Source of the DNA: T3SED10-47 sp046483725
GTDB taxonomy: Bacteria > Bipolaricaulota > Bipolaricaulia > Bipolaricaulales > Bipolaricaulaceae
Direction: 5' to 3'
NCBI GenBank assembly: GCA_046483725.1
Contig: JAWOCQ010000099.1
Location: 1 to 39,768 of the forward strand
DNA: 39,768 nt
Shown here: piece by piece, positions 1-7,844 of the stretch
Numbering within the stretch: the stretch's first letter is position 1
Layout of the letters: the number at the start of each line of letters is the position of its first letter
Translations under genes and position numbers: made by a program
The notes under the pieces: model-generated
The model's input: only the letters and a program-made list of their open reading frames with translations
The model's database searches: none
What the model was told of the DNA's origin: nothing

Positions 1-1176
1 GCAGTTAAACACTTGCTCTCGGAAGGACATAAGAGTGCGGATTTCCATCCCTGTTCTCTCTTCCACGCCCCGGAGAACACCTTCGCCCACGAACTTAGCT
101 AGGGGGGAGTTCAGCTGCTCGGTCCGCTTGAGCCAGCTCAAGCCTGGCGCACCGAGGGCTATCGCCTCCTCCTCCACCTTATCCAGATCGCCGCGGGAGA
201 GCTCCGCCCCACCGGGAACACGCAACGCACACACCCGACCGCCGTCGGCCACGGCCTGGGCAAAAACGCGGAAGCCGGCGTCAGAAAGGAGATCGGTCAG
301 GTCTACAAGCTCCATGCCGAACCGCAAGTCCGGCTTGTCCGACCCGTAGCCTGCCATGGCTTGGGAGTAGGTAAGCCGGGGGAAGGGGGTGGCCAGCTCC
401 ACCCCCACCGCCTCGCGGAACACATGCGCCATCAGGCCTTCCAGGAGCTCGAACAACGGCTCGGGGGCGTCCAGGAAACCCATTTCCAAATCCAGCTGCG
501 TGAACTCCGGCTGGCGATCCGCCCGCAGGTCCTCATCGCGGAAGCAACGGACGATCTGGAAATAGCGCTCCACGCCCGAGGCAATCAGTATCTGCTTGAA
601 CAGCTGCGGCGATTGAGGAAGCGCATAGAAACTCCCCGGAACCAGGCGGGACGGTACCAGAAAATCGCGCGCCCCCTCAGGCGTTGACCGGGTGAGCACC
701 GGGGTCTCCACTTCCATAAACCCATGTCCGTCGAGGTAGCTGCGGATGGCGATGCACACGCGATGGCGCAGAGCAAGATTGCGCTGCATACGGGGACGTC
801 GAAGGTCAACACTGCGGTACCGGAGGCGCGTTTCCTCGGTGGTCCCCGTGGCTTCTTCATCGACAGCGAACGGCAGTGGTGCAGCTTGGGCAATCACCCC
901 AAGTGCATCCGCCCCCACCTCCACCTCCCCTGTAGGAAGCTCCGGATTAGGCGCCTCCCGTTGAGCGACCGTGCCTTCCACGCGGATCACGTCCTCCCTG
1001 GACAGCCGGTGCGCCTCGTCAAGGTCGCGGCACGTCACCTGCACAATCCCGGAGGCGTCCCGTAGGTCCACAAAAGTGATCCCCCCGAGATCCCGCAGGC
1101 GGTGCACCCAGCCCGCAAGTCGCACCCGACGGCCAACATCTCGCACGCCCAGCTCTCCACAACGGTCACTCCTCAT
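1..1176 (-). CDS. aspS: Aspartyl-tRNA synthetase, N-terminal 392 residues (cut by window edge)
   Basis: Class II aminoacyl-tRNA synthetase that charges tRNA-Asp (or tRNA-Asp/Asn) with aspartate in the cytoplasm. The frame is open from an ATG at 1176 to base 1 with no stop, so the C-terminal third is outside the window (bacterial AspRS is about 590 aa). Residues about 1-105 form the OB-fold anticodon-binding domain (AGWVHRLRDLGG, then VDLRD). Class II motif 2 lies at about residues 208-231 (FRDEDLRADRQPEFTQLD), followed by the start of the bacterial GAD insertion domain. A good ribosome site (AAGGAG) stands 6 nt before the start. The gene begins 44 bp after the stop of the helicase-nuclease gene with no terminator between, so the two are probably co-transcribed. 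Whether it is the discriminating or non-discriminating type cannot be told from this part. Confidence 0.95.
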   Translation of the reverse strand, partial: MRSDRCGELGVRDVGRRVRLAGWVHRLRDLGGITFVDLRDASGIVQVTCRDLDEAHRLSREDVIRVEGTVAQREAPNPELPTGEVEVGADALGVIAQAAPLPFAVDEEATGTTEETRLRYRSVDLRRPRMQRNLALRHRVCIAIRSYLDGHGFMEVETPVLTRSTPEGARDFLVPSRLVPGSFYALPQSPQLFKQILIASGVERYFQIVRCFRDEDLRADRQPEFTQLDLEMGFLDAPEPLFELLEGLMAHVFREAVGVELATPFPRLTYSQAMAGYGSDKPDLRFGMELVDLTDLLSDAGFRVFAQAVADGGRVCALRVPGGAELSRGDLDKVEEEAIALGAPGLSWLKRTEQLNSPLAKFVGEGVLRGVEERTGMEIRTLMSFREQVFNC

Positions 1177-1220
1177 GTAGTACTCCTTTCCGTGGTGATT
1201 GTAAGGTGGAAGCCGACCGC

Positions 1221-4142
1221 TCACACCGAGTGTGCCGCCGGACAGATGCTGCGATAGGCGCAGGGCCGGCAGGCAAACAGAGACGGCCGCGGGGAGAAAT
1301 CAGCTGCGCGTACGCCCGCTTCGGCCTTGGCAATCGCTTCCCGTGCCTTCTCCAACATCCTCGGCGTGGGCTTCGCCTTCCCGACCACTACCTCCGGCGT
1401 CAGAAAGCGCAACTGGAGTTCGTCCGGCGGTGCGCCGTACAGACGCTCATGTGCCAGGGCGTAGATGGCAAGCTGCAGGGACTCCCGCGCCCTGCGATTG
1501 GCATCCTGTGAACGGGCCAGGCTGGTCTTGTAGTCGATGATCACGGCGTGGTCATCATCCCTGTCGACCCGGTCCCAGTAGCCGATTACCCGCGCCCCAC
1601 CCTCGACAAAGGCGAAGTATCTCTCCACCTCCGCAGGTCGAGTCCCTTCGGCCTGTTCGAAGGAGTGAAAGGCCTCCAGGGCCTCCTCCGCTTCGGAAAG
1701 GAGCTGCTGCTCGTGCTCGGCAGAGAAGAACCCCTCCGAGCGCCAGGCGTTACGACAAACGGCCAATACCTCCTCCAAGGGGAGGGTCCGGCCCTGAGCA
1801 CGGGCCATGTGATAGGCCTGAATCCCGCGATGCACCGCATGGCCGAACACCACGGAATGGTGAAGGGCGATAGGAACGCGCAGTAGGTGGACATAGCGGT
1901 ATTTGAGCGGACAGGTCAGGTAATCGTCCACTCGTTGGTGGCTCAACGCCACGCGTCCCTCCACCGCGCTCGGGGCCTCGACCCTGGCCGGGTCTCTGGC
2001 CATCCGGGCGATGCGCATCGAAGCAGGAGAGGCCGGAGCCTGCCGGGCCAACTCCCCAGGACCCAACGCCTCCGCCACAAAGCGGGACACCTTCGCCGGC
2101 CGCTTCCGAGGCTCTTCTCCCGGCGCACGGTAATCCGCCGCAGAAAGTAGATACAGTTTATGCTTGGCCCGCGTCATCCCCACGTAAAACAACCGCCTCT
2201 GTTCCTCCAGATGCGCCACGTCCGCCGGGAGATCCTCCCCCACGAGCTCCATGGGCAATGGGAACGTGGGTCGCCGAGCTCGCCCCGGCATGTAATCCTC
2301 GACCAGCCCGGTTAGGAACACAGCTCCGTACTCGAGGCCCTTGGCTTGATGAAAGGTCAATACCTGGACCGCCTCGGTGTCTGGCTCGGCCTGCCCCACC
2401 AGAGGGTTGTACCCTAGCGCCATTAAGTTCTCCAAGTAAAGCACAAACCACGGAACCCGATCGTAGCGAGCCACCTGTTCAAATCGGCGTATGCCCTGCT
2501 CGAAGAACTGCGCCACATGTTCCAGGCGTCGGACTGCTTCGGGGCCCGTAGAGGAAGCCAGCCGCTCCAAGTGCCCTGTCTGCGTCGCCAAGTACTCATA
2601 CAGCACCTGCCCCGCAGGGCACCGACGGCTGAGCTGCCTGCTCCGGTCCAGATCCCCCAGGAGTCGGCTCAACCTATCCCTTCCCTCCTCGGAGCACATT
2701 GCCTCTCCACGGGCCGCTGCAGCGGCCAGCTCCGCGAGGGGGCGGTGTTCACCACTTGCCACCGCTGTCAGCCGGGACAGATCTTCCGCAGGCACATCAT
2801 AGAGCTCCGAGCCGGCCAGATGATGGAGGGCCAGGCTGTCATCCGGGTCCGCTACCTGACGGAGGAAGGACACAATCAGCTTGACATCCTCTTGGTCGAA
2901 CAAACCCTCCCCCGAGCGCCCCCCCAGGATCCACGGAACCCCTTTCTCGGACAGCGCCCGCAGATACGGATCCGGACGGTATCGGTTGCGATACAGCACC
3001 GCCATCTCCCGGTACGGTAGCCCCTCTGCCGCCAACCGGGCCGTCTCCTGGGCCAAAAACTCCGCTTCCTCCAGGGCGGTGGGGAACTGTCGGTGCATCG
3101 GCTTCGGCCCGCTGGCCGGCTGTGCGGCCGAGCGGAGGTCTTTGCTGATTTCCACCGCAATCTCCCCTCGTTGGGACAAGGCCTCCAGGCGGTACTGATT
3201 GTGCTGAATCAAGCGGCCCGCAGCGTCGAGGATCTCCTGGGTGGAGCGGTAATTACGCGTCAGCGTCACCACGCGCGCTTCCGGGAAGTGGGCCAGAAAA
3301 GCCCGCAGGTTGTCCCAAGGGACTCCCCGAAACCCATAGATCGCCTGGTCGTCATCCCCCACGGCGGTGACGTTTCGATGTCCGCCCAGGAGCTGTACCA
3401 AACGGAACTGCGCCCGGCTTGTATCCTGGAACTCGTCCGCCAAGATGTACGGAAACCGCTCCTGGTAGCCGTCTAGAACCCCCGGGTTTTCCTCGAGCAG
3501 CCGCACCACTCGCAGGATCAGGTCGCCGAAGTCCACCAGGCCCTCCCCCGCCAGGAGCTCCTGGTAGGCACTGTAAACCGCAGCCAGCTCCCGGGCAGCC
3601 TCCGCCTCGTTGCCTGTCTCCTCCGCCTCGGCCGCCCACTCGGAGAACGCTTCCGGCGACACCGCTTCGTCCTTCGCCCTGGACAGAAGAGACAACACCG
3701 GACCCACCATGCGCAACGGCTGTCGGGTTACTCGCGGCTTGAGCCTCCCCCAAGGAAGCTCCCACAGGTGATCGAGGACGAACAAGCGTTGCTCCCACTC
3801 ATCGAGGACCCCGAAATCGGGCGGGAGGCCAGCCAAGGGAGCGTTCTCGCGCAGAATACGTTCGCAAACCGAGTGAAAGGTGGCTACCCACGCGTCCAAC
3901 GCCCCATACCCTACCCAGTCGAACGCCCGATCCAGCATCTCCTCGGCAGCCCAGCGGGAGAAGGTAAACACGAGAAGCTGACTGGGCCGTTGCACTAGCC
4001 CCTCAGCGATCAGAAAAGCGATCCTTCGCGCAATTACCGTTGTCTTCCCCGTTCCCACCCCTGCTAGCACCAGCACCGGCCCCTGACCGTGAGCCACCGC
4101 CCACCTCTGCTCGTGGTTCAGCCCCTCCAGCGCATCGGCCAT
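1221..4142 (-). CDS. RecB/UvrD-type superfamily 1 helicase fused to a PD-(D/E)XK (Cas4/AddB-like) Fe-S nuclease
   Basis: 973-aa DNA repair helicase-nuclease. The helicase half has a Walker A variant AGVGTGKT (27-34), Walker B ILADEFQD (233-240), GDDDQAIYGFRG (262-273), NYRS (297-300), TFHQAKGLEYG (596-606) and RLFYVGMTRAK (650-660). This is the full SF1A set for 3'-5' unwinding. The C-terminal 240 residues are a RecB-family nuclease: H768, D857, D870-Y-K872 (IIDYKTS) and a QxxxY motif (Q890/Y894). Four cysteines (C744, C958, C961, C967) are placed as in the 4Fe-4S staple of AddB and Cas4. The likely role is resection or processing of double-strand ends. It resembles the AdnA/AdnB or AddB/AddA nuclease-helicase group in one chain, and no second subunit is adjacent. 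There is no Shine-Dalgarno before the ATG; a TATAAC box lies 8 nt upstream, suggesting a leaderless message. It is divergent from the csoR-like gene and upstream of aspS. Confidence 0.9.
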   Translation of the reverse strand: MADALEGLNHEQRWAVAHGQGPVLVLAGVGTGKTTVIARRIAFLIAEGLVQRPSQLLVFTFSRWAAEEMLDRAFDWVGYGALDAWVATFHSVCERILRENAPLAGLPPDFGVLDEWEQRLFVLDHLWELPWGRLKPRVTRQPLRMVGPVLSLLSRAKDEAVSPEAFSEWAAEAEETGNEAEAARELAAVYSAYQELLAGEGLVDFGDLILRVVRLLEENPGVLDGYQERFPYILADEFQDTSRAQFRLVQLLGGHRNVTAVGDDDQAIYGFRGVPWDNLRAFLAHFPEARVVTLTRNYRSTQEILDAAGRLIQHNQYRLEALSQRGEIAVEISKDLRSAAQPASGPKPMHRQFPTALEEAEFLAQETARLAAEGLPYREMAVLYRNRYRPDPYLRALSEKGVPWILGGRSGEGLFDQEDVKLIVSFLRQVADPDDSLALHHLAGSELYDVPAEDLSRLTAVASGEHRPLAELAAAAARGEAMCSEEGRDRLSRLLGDLDRSRQLSRRCPAGQVLYEYLATQTGHLERLASSTGPEAVRRLEHVAQFFEQGIRRFEQVARYDRVPWFVLYLENLMALGYNPLVGQAEPDTEAVQVLTFHQAKGLEYGAVFLTGLVEDYMPGRARRPTFPLPMELVGEDLPADVAHLEEQRRLFYVGMTRAKHKLYLLSAADYRAPGEEPRKRPAKVSRFVAEALGPGELARQAPASPASMRIARMARDPARVEAPSAVEGRVALSHQRVDDYLTCPLKYRYVHLLRVPIALHHSVVFGHAVHRGIQAYHMARAQGRTLPLEEVLAVCRNAWRSEGFFSAEHEQQLLSEAEEALEAFHSFEQAEGTRPAEVERYFAFVEGGARVIGYWDRVDRDDDHAVIIDYKTSLARSQDANRRARESLQLAIYALAHERLYGAPPDELQLRFLTPEVVVGKAKPTPRMLEKAREAIAKAEAGVRAADFSPRPSLFACRPCAYRSICPAAHSV

Positions 4143-4150
4143 AGGTTGAT

Positions 4151-4156
4151 GTTATA
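4151..4156 (-). promoter_or_regulatory. -10 box for the helicase-nuclease gene (leaderless)
   Basis: TATAAC on the minus strand, 8 nt before the ATG at 4142. No ribosome-binding site lies between, so a start of transcription at or next to the A of the ATG is expected. No convincing -35 hexamer is visible. Confidence 0.5.
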
Positions 4157-4292
4157 GATCGGGATCAGCCCTTGCACGCCCACCGCCTTGTCTAGTAACG
4201 CCCGAACTTGTCTCCGACGCCCAAACAGAGGCCTTGTGCCATGCAAATGGCGGCGGTGGGATGCGATCGTGCAAGAGCTGGCTGCCGTTGGT

Positions 4293-4298
4293 TACACT
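4293..4298 (+). promoter_or_regulatory. Possible -10 box for the csoR-like gene
   Basis: TACACT about 35 bp before the TTG start. No clear -35 partner. The only near-consensus hexamer found in the 190-bp divergent spacer on this strand; weak evidence. Confidence 0.25.
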
Positions 4299-4333
4299 AG
4301 GGGCCCAGCTCGCAAGGTGGGAAGGGGGCAAGC

Positions 4334-4627
4334 TTGGAACCAATAGGGAGTCTCCACGAGGAACCTGAGCTCAAGCAACACCTCATCCGCCAACTGCGCA
4401 CAGCCGAGGGGCACCTCTCGGGGATCCGCAAGATGGTAGAGGATGACCGTTACTGTGTGGATATCCTCAAGCAAATTGCAGCGGTCCAAGGGATCCTGGG
4501 TCGCGCCGCCCGCGCCCTCGCCCATTCACACACACGCCATTGCGTCCGAAGAGCAATACACGAAGGGAGAGGGGAATCGGCCATCGACGAGCTGTTCGAG
4601 GCTTTGCGCTACCTCGGGCACTTCTAG
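4334..4627 (+). CDS. csoR: CsoR-family metal-sensing transcriptional repressor
   Basis: 97-aa all-helical DUF156 protein. It carries the family core HLSGIRKMVEDDRYCVDIL and the copper-ligand triad C41, H66, C70 with exactly the C-x24-H-x3-C spacing of CsoR, which favours Cu(I) sensing over nickel (RcnR/InrS) or persulfide (CstR) sensing. Such proteins are tetrameric DNA-binding repressors released by Cu(I). The start is TTG, preceded by a GGGGG ribosome site about 6 nt upstream; no ATG start is available upstream. It is divergent from the helicase gene. Its stop overlaps by 3 nt the stop of a convergent small membrane protein gene. No copper ATPase or chaperone lies in the window, so its regulon must be elsewhere or include an unexpected neighbour. 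Confidence 0.88.
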   Translation: MEPIGSLHEEPELKQHLIRQLRTAEGHLSGIRKMVEDDRYCVDILKQIAAVQGILGRAARALAHSHTRHCVRRAIHEGRGESAIDELFEALRYLGHF

Positions 4628-4905
4628 TCGTTGTTTCGGTTTTTCTCCGCCTTGACCGCTGCCTTGGCCCGTTTCTTCTCCAGCTTAGCGCGTTCTTTCT
4701 CCGCGGCTGCCCTTGCGCGTTCGGTCTCCACCTTAGCCTGTTCATTGTCCGTGGCCTCCCGTCGGTTTGCCGTCTCTCGGGAATCATCTCGCCTTTGCCT
4801 ACGCCATTTGAGAAGCCACTCCGCCCCATACCGTCCCACATACCCGACAAAACCAGCGATAAGCGTCACGACTGCCCAGAACACAACTTCTCTCAGCACT
4901 TCCAT
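4624..4905 (-). CDS. Small single-pass membrane protein with charged coiled-coil tail
   Basis: 93-aa protein of unrecognised family. Residues about 4-24 are hydrophobic (VVFWAVVTLIAGFVGYV) and form one membrane segment. They are followed by an Arg/Trp-rich juxtamembrane stretch and a 60-residue helix made almost only of Glu, Lys, Arg, Ala and Gln, a likely coiled coil or single alpha-helix in the cytoplasm. The ATG at 4905 is preferred over a GTG at 4929 (which would give 101 aa) because a TAGAAT -10 box lies 10 nt before it; neither has a ribosome site. The stop overlaps the csoR stop on the other strand. The TM-plus-charged-helix pattern supports a real gene, but low-complexity composition lowers certainty. 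Confidence 0.55.
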   Translation of the reverse strand: MEVLREVVFWAVVTLIAGFVGYVGRYGAEWLLKWRRQRRDDSRETANRREATDNEQAKVETERARAAAEKERAKLEKKRAKAAVKAEKNRNND

Positions 4906-4915
4906 TTCTATGCAA

Positions 4916-4921
4916 ATTCTA
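4916..4921 (-). promoter_or_regulatory. -10 box for the small membrane protein gene
   Basis: TAGAAT on the minus strand 10 nt before the ATG at 4905, so at most a 3-4 nt leader. A TTGTCA lies upstream but only 13 nt away, too close to be the normal -35. Confidence 0.35.
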
Positions 4922-4933
4922 CCCAGCACAGGC

Positions 4934-4962
4934 TTGACAAACCAGCCCGCCCCCGCTATTAG
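4934..4962 (+). promoter_or_regulatory. Promoter for leader ORF/nadE: TTGACA-17-TATTAG
   Basis: A perfect -35 TTGACA (4934-4939), a 17-bp spacer and TATTAG (4957-4962). This is the best sigma-70-like promoter in the window. Transcription would start near 4969, a few bases before the ATG of the 21-codon leader ORF at 4972. Confidence 0.6.
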
Positions 4963-4971
4963 GAGGATGCC

Positions 4972-5037
4972 ATGTCATTGACAATCAACTATGTTTTGCC
5001 GAGCCGAATCGGCGCGAAGGGCCGAGAGACATGCTGA
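4972..5037 (+). CDS. 21-codon leader ORF overlapping the nadE start
   Basis: ATG at 4972 follows a perfect AGGAGG (4961-4966) at 5-nt spacing. It encodes a 21-aa peptide (begins MSLTINYVLPSRIG, ends GRETC) that stops with TGA inside the ATGCTGA at the nadE start. The 7-nt overlap is typical of translational coupling. The AGGAGG partly overlaps the -10 box of the TTGACA promoter. It is therefore usable only on transcripts from further upstream, while the TTGACA transcript would be nearly leaderless for this ORF. It is unknown whether the peptide matters or only delivers ribosomes to nadE, which has just a weak site of its own (GAAGG about 11 nt away). Confidence 0.4.
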   Translation: MSLTINYVLPSRIGAKGRETC

Positions 5038-6668
5038 TCGCAGTTGCACAGCTAAACCCTACCGTAGGCGATTTGCAGGGGAACACAGACGCCGCCTGTC
5101 GCGCCGTTGAACACGCACGACAGGCGGGAGCCGACCTCGTGGTGCTTCCAGAGCTGGCGCTGCTTGGCTACCCTCCGCGGGATCTCTTCTACAGCCCGGG
5201 GTTCATGGACGCCGCGGACCAAGCTCTGGAGACGTTGCTGGCCGCCTCACATGGGATGGGAATCGTGCTGGGGCACGTGCTGCGCTCCGGTAGAGGACCA
5301 GCCAACATGGCCGATCCCTCTTCGAGAGACTTCGGGGGAGGAGAGCTTCTGCAGGTCGCCGTGCTTCTGGCCGAGGACGGCGCGATCCTGGGCCGGCAAC
5401 ACAAACACCGCCTGCCCTGCTACGATGTGTTCGAGGAGTGTCGCTACTTCACTCCAGGCCGGTCCACACAAGTTGCGCACTGGCGCGGCCTCCGCGTGGG
5501 ACTTTCGGTGTGCGAAGACCTATGGTATGAGGACGGCGTTTTGAGTGAGCAGGCGGGGGCAGGGGTGGACCTCATGGTTAACGTCTCCGCCTCCCCCTAC
5601 TTCCGGGGCAAGCCCACGCTCAGGCGACAGTTGGCCGGGCGCTGGGCCAAACTGGCTGGCACCACACTGGTCTATGCGAACATGGTCGGCGGGCAGGATG
5701 AGTTGGTGTTCGATGGTGGGAGCTTCGCCGTACGCCCCGACGGCCAGTTCATCCTCTCCGCCCCAGCGTTTTCCCCAGGGGTGTACTACTTCGATCCCGC
5801 GGCGGCGCCAATAGAGCCCCCCACTTCCCTGGGCGCGGTGGGTGTTCACCGTGCGATCGTCACCGCTATCCACGACTACGTTAAGAAAAACACGCTGGAC
5901 GGTGTCTGGGTCGCTGTATCCGGCGGGTTGGACTCGGCCGTAGTCGCCGCGCTGGCCTGGGAAGCCTTGGGAGCGGACCGGGTTTCGCTCGTGTTCATGC
6001 CGGGTCCATTTACTACTGCCGAGTCCCGCGAGCTGGCCACGGCCCTGTCCAAGGCGCTTGGAATCCACCTCATTGAGCTACCCATCGACGGCTCGCTGGA
6101 GAGCCTCAGCCAGTCCCTGGCCGGGCACACGCCCGTCGAGGGGCTCGTGGCTGAGAACTTGCAGGCCAGGGTACGTGGCGTACTGCTGATGGGACTGTCC
6201 AATGCCACCGGCCGGGTCGCACTGTGCCCGGCAACCAAGCCAGAGATCGCCCTGGGTTACAATACCCTCTATGGCGACACCGTGGGCGCACTCGCCCCCA
6301 TCGGCGACCTACTTAAGGAAGAAGTGTATGAGCTCGCCCGCCTGATGAACTCCCGCCATCATCGAGAGCTGATACCTGCAGGAACGCTGGAGCGCCCACC
6401 CTCCGCCGAGCTCAGGCCCGATCAGCGGGACGACCAGGACCTCCCCCGCTATGAGGTGCTCGACCCGCTGCTCTCGGCCTTGCTGGTACGGAACGAAAAA
6501 CCAGAAGCGCTGGCCACCCGCTTTGGCCAATCTATGGTAGACGACATACTACGCACATTGAATCGCTCAGAGCACAAACGCAGGCAGTTGCCTATCGTCA
6601 TCAAGCTAAGTCCAAAGGCGTTCGGTACGGGGCGGCGGATGCCCACCACCTACAGATACACCGGTTAG
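5031..6668 (+). CDS. nadE: Glutamine-dependent NAD+ synthetase
   Basis: 545-aa two-domain enzyme for the last step of NAD biosynthesis: nicotinate adenine dinucleotide + ATP + glutamine to NAD+, in the cytoplasm. Residues 1-265 are a nitrilase-fold glutaminase with the catalytic triad E41 (LPELALLGYPPRDL), K125 (QHKHRLP) and C161 (SVCEDLWYEDG). Residues 270-545 are the N-type ATP pyrophosphatase synthetase with the P-loop SGGLDSA (297-303), and GYNTLYGD and PPSAELRPDQ motifs. The length is normal for the ammonia-channelling bacterial form. The ATG at 5031 is embedded in the stop of the leader ORF. It is convergent with ftsZ (109 bp gap). Confidence 0.95.
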   Translation: MLIAVAQLNPTVGDLQGNTDAACRAVEHARQAGADLVVLPELALLGYPPRDLFYSPGFMDAADQALETLLAASHGMGIVLGHVLRSGRGPANMADPSSRDFGGGELLQVAVLLAEDGAILGRQHKHRLPCYDVFEECRYFTPGRSTQVAHWRGLRVGLSVCEDLWYEDGVLSEQAGAGVDLMVNVSASPYFRGKPTLRRQLAGRWAKLAGTTLVYANMVGGQDELVFDGGSFAVRPDGQFILSAPAFSPGVYYFDPAAAPIEPPTSLGAVGVHRAIVTAIHDYVKKNTLDGVWVAVSGGLDSAVVAALAWEALGADRVSLVFMPGPFTTAESRELATALSKALGIHLIELPIDGSLESLSQSLAGHTPVEGLVAENLQARVRGVLLMGLSNATGRVALCPATKPEIALGYNTLYGDTVGALAPIGDLLKEEVYELARLMNSRHHRELIPAGTLERPPSAELRPDQRDDQDLPRYEVLDPLLSALLVRNEKPEALATRFGQSMVDDILRTLNRSEHKRRQLPIVIKLSPKAFGTGRRMPTTYRYTG

Positions 6669-6722
6669 CAACGCATCAACCACCCCATCGCGATGCGAGG
6701 CTACCCATTCTGGTCGATAGTA

Positions 6723-6739
6723 TCGGAGCTTGCCTCCGA
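6723..6739. terminator. Small symmetrical hairpin between convergent nadE and ftsZ
   Basis: TCGGAG-CTTGC-CTCCGA, a perfect 6-bp stem with a 5-nt loop, in the 109-bp gap between the two stops. No U-tract on either strand, so termination activity is uncertain. Confidence 0.3.
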
Positions 6740-6777
6740 GGTTGGCCAAAAACGTGGCGAGCAAGCTGCCGCGCCGC

Positions 6778-7842
6778 CTACGAGGATTCGCTTCGGCGGC
6801 TGCGGCGCAGGTAGGTGGGGACGTCATAGTCATCGCGAACGGTACCTTCCCTCTCAATCCGCTCGAGCAGGGCTGCCTCGTCCGACTCGGGAAGCTCATC
6901 CCCGGACTGGACGGCAAAACCCGTAGCGATGACGGTTATGCGTGCCTTTTCCATGCCCTCTCTAATTGTGGCGCCAAAGATGAGGTCCGCCTTGTCCGAC
7001 AGGGCCTCCTGTACCACCTGAGCGGCCTCGGTGACCTCCTCAAGCGTCAAGCCCTCCCCAGCGGCGATGTTCAGGATGGCCTTTCTGGCGTTCTTGACCG
7101 GCGCATCCAACAGCGTGGAGGAGATGGCACGTCTTGCCGCCTCCCGACTCTTGTTTTCCCCTTCGGCATCCCCGATGCCCATCATGGCCGTGCCCGCCCC
7201 CCGCAGCACAGATTCCACATCGGCAAAGTCCAAATTAATAAGACCTGGAACGGTTATCAACTCCGTGATTCCCTGAACACCCTGCAATAGAACGGCATCC
7301 ACCATCTCAAATGCCCCACTGAGAGGCATATCCGGTGGAGCGACCTTGAGGAGCTTGTCATTGGAAATAGTTATCAAGGCGTCCACGTGCTGAGAGAGCT
7401 TTTCGATGCCTGACCGGGCCTTGTCCGCCCGGGCGGCCCCTTCAAAGGAGAACGGCCGAGTTACTATGGCCACGGTAAGAATCCCCAATGCCTTGGAGAC
7501 CTCCGCCACCACCGCTGCCCCGCCAGTGCCCGTACCGCCTCCCATACCGGCGGTGACAAACACCATATCGAAGCCCTCAAGCAGGTCCTTGATTTCCTCG
7601 CGGGACTCCTCGGCGGCCTCCCTGCCCACCTCTGGATCCCCTCCTGCGCCCAGCCCGCCGGTAAGCTTGCGGCCAAGCTGCAGGTGCTGATCAGCTTCCA
7701 TGATCGACAGTACCTGTGCATCGGTATTTACCGCTACCAACTGCACCCCGTCCAATCCGGCCCGCCACATACGGCTGACGGCGTTACCTCCACCACCGCC
7801 CACACCTAACACCATGATCTTGGCCAGGCCGTCGCCGATCAT
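6778..7842 (-). CDS. ftsZ: Cell division GTPase FtsZ
   Basis: 354-aa tubulin homologue that forms the cytokinetic ring at mid-cell. The nucleotide-binding glycine-rich start (VLGVGGGGGNAV), the tubulin signature GGGTGTG (residues about 101-107) and the T7 loop region (NLDFADVESVL) are all present. The C-terminal conserved peptide reads DVPTYLRR and would bind FtsA. The linker between globular core and tail is short (about 30 residues). The ATG at 7842 is chosen because it lies 2 nt after the ftsA stop with a GGGGTG ribosome site; a GTG 30 nt upstream would lie inside ftsA. It is the last gene of the envelope/division cluster. Confidence 0.97.
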   Translation of the reverse strand: MIGDGLAKIMVLGVGGGGGNAVSRMWRAGLDGVQLVAVNTDAQVLSIMEADQHLQLGRKLTGGLGAGGDPEVGREAAEESREEIKDLLEGFDMVFVTAGMGGGTGTGGAAVVAEVSKALGILTVAIVTRPFSFEGAARADKARSGIEKLSQHVDALITISNDKLLKVAPPDMPLSGAFEMVDAVLLQGVQGITELITVPGLINLDFADVESVLRGAGTAMMGIGDAEGENKSREAARRAISSTLLDAPVKNARKAILNIAAGEGLTLEEVTEAAQVVQEALSDKADLIFGATIREGMEKARITVIATGFAVQSGDELPESDEAALLERIEREGTVRDDYDVPTYLRRSRRSESS

Positions 7843-7844
7843 GC

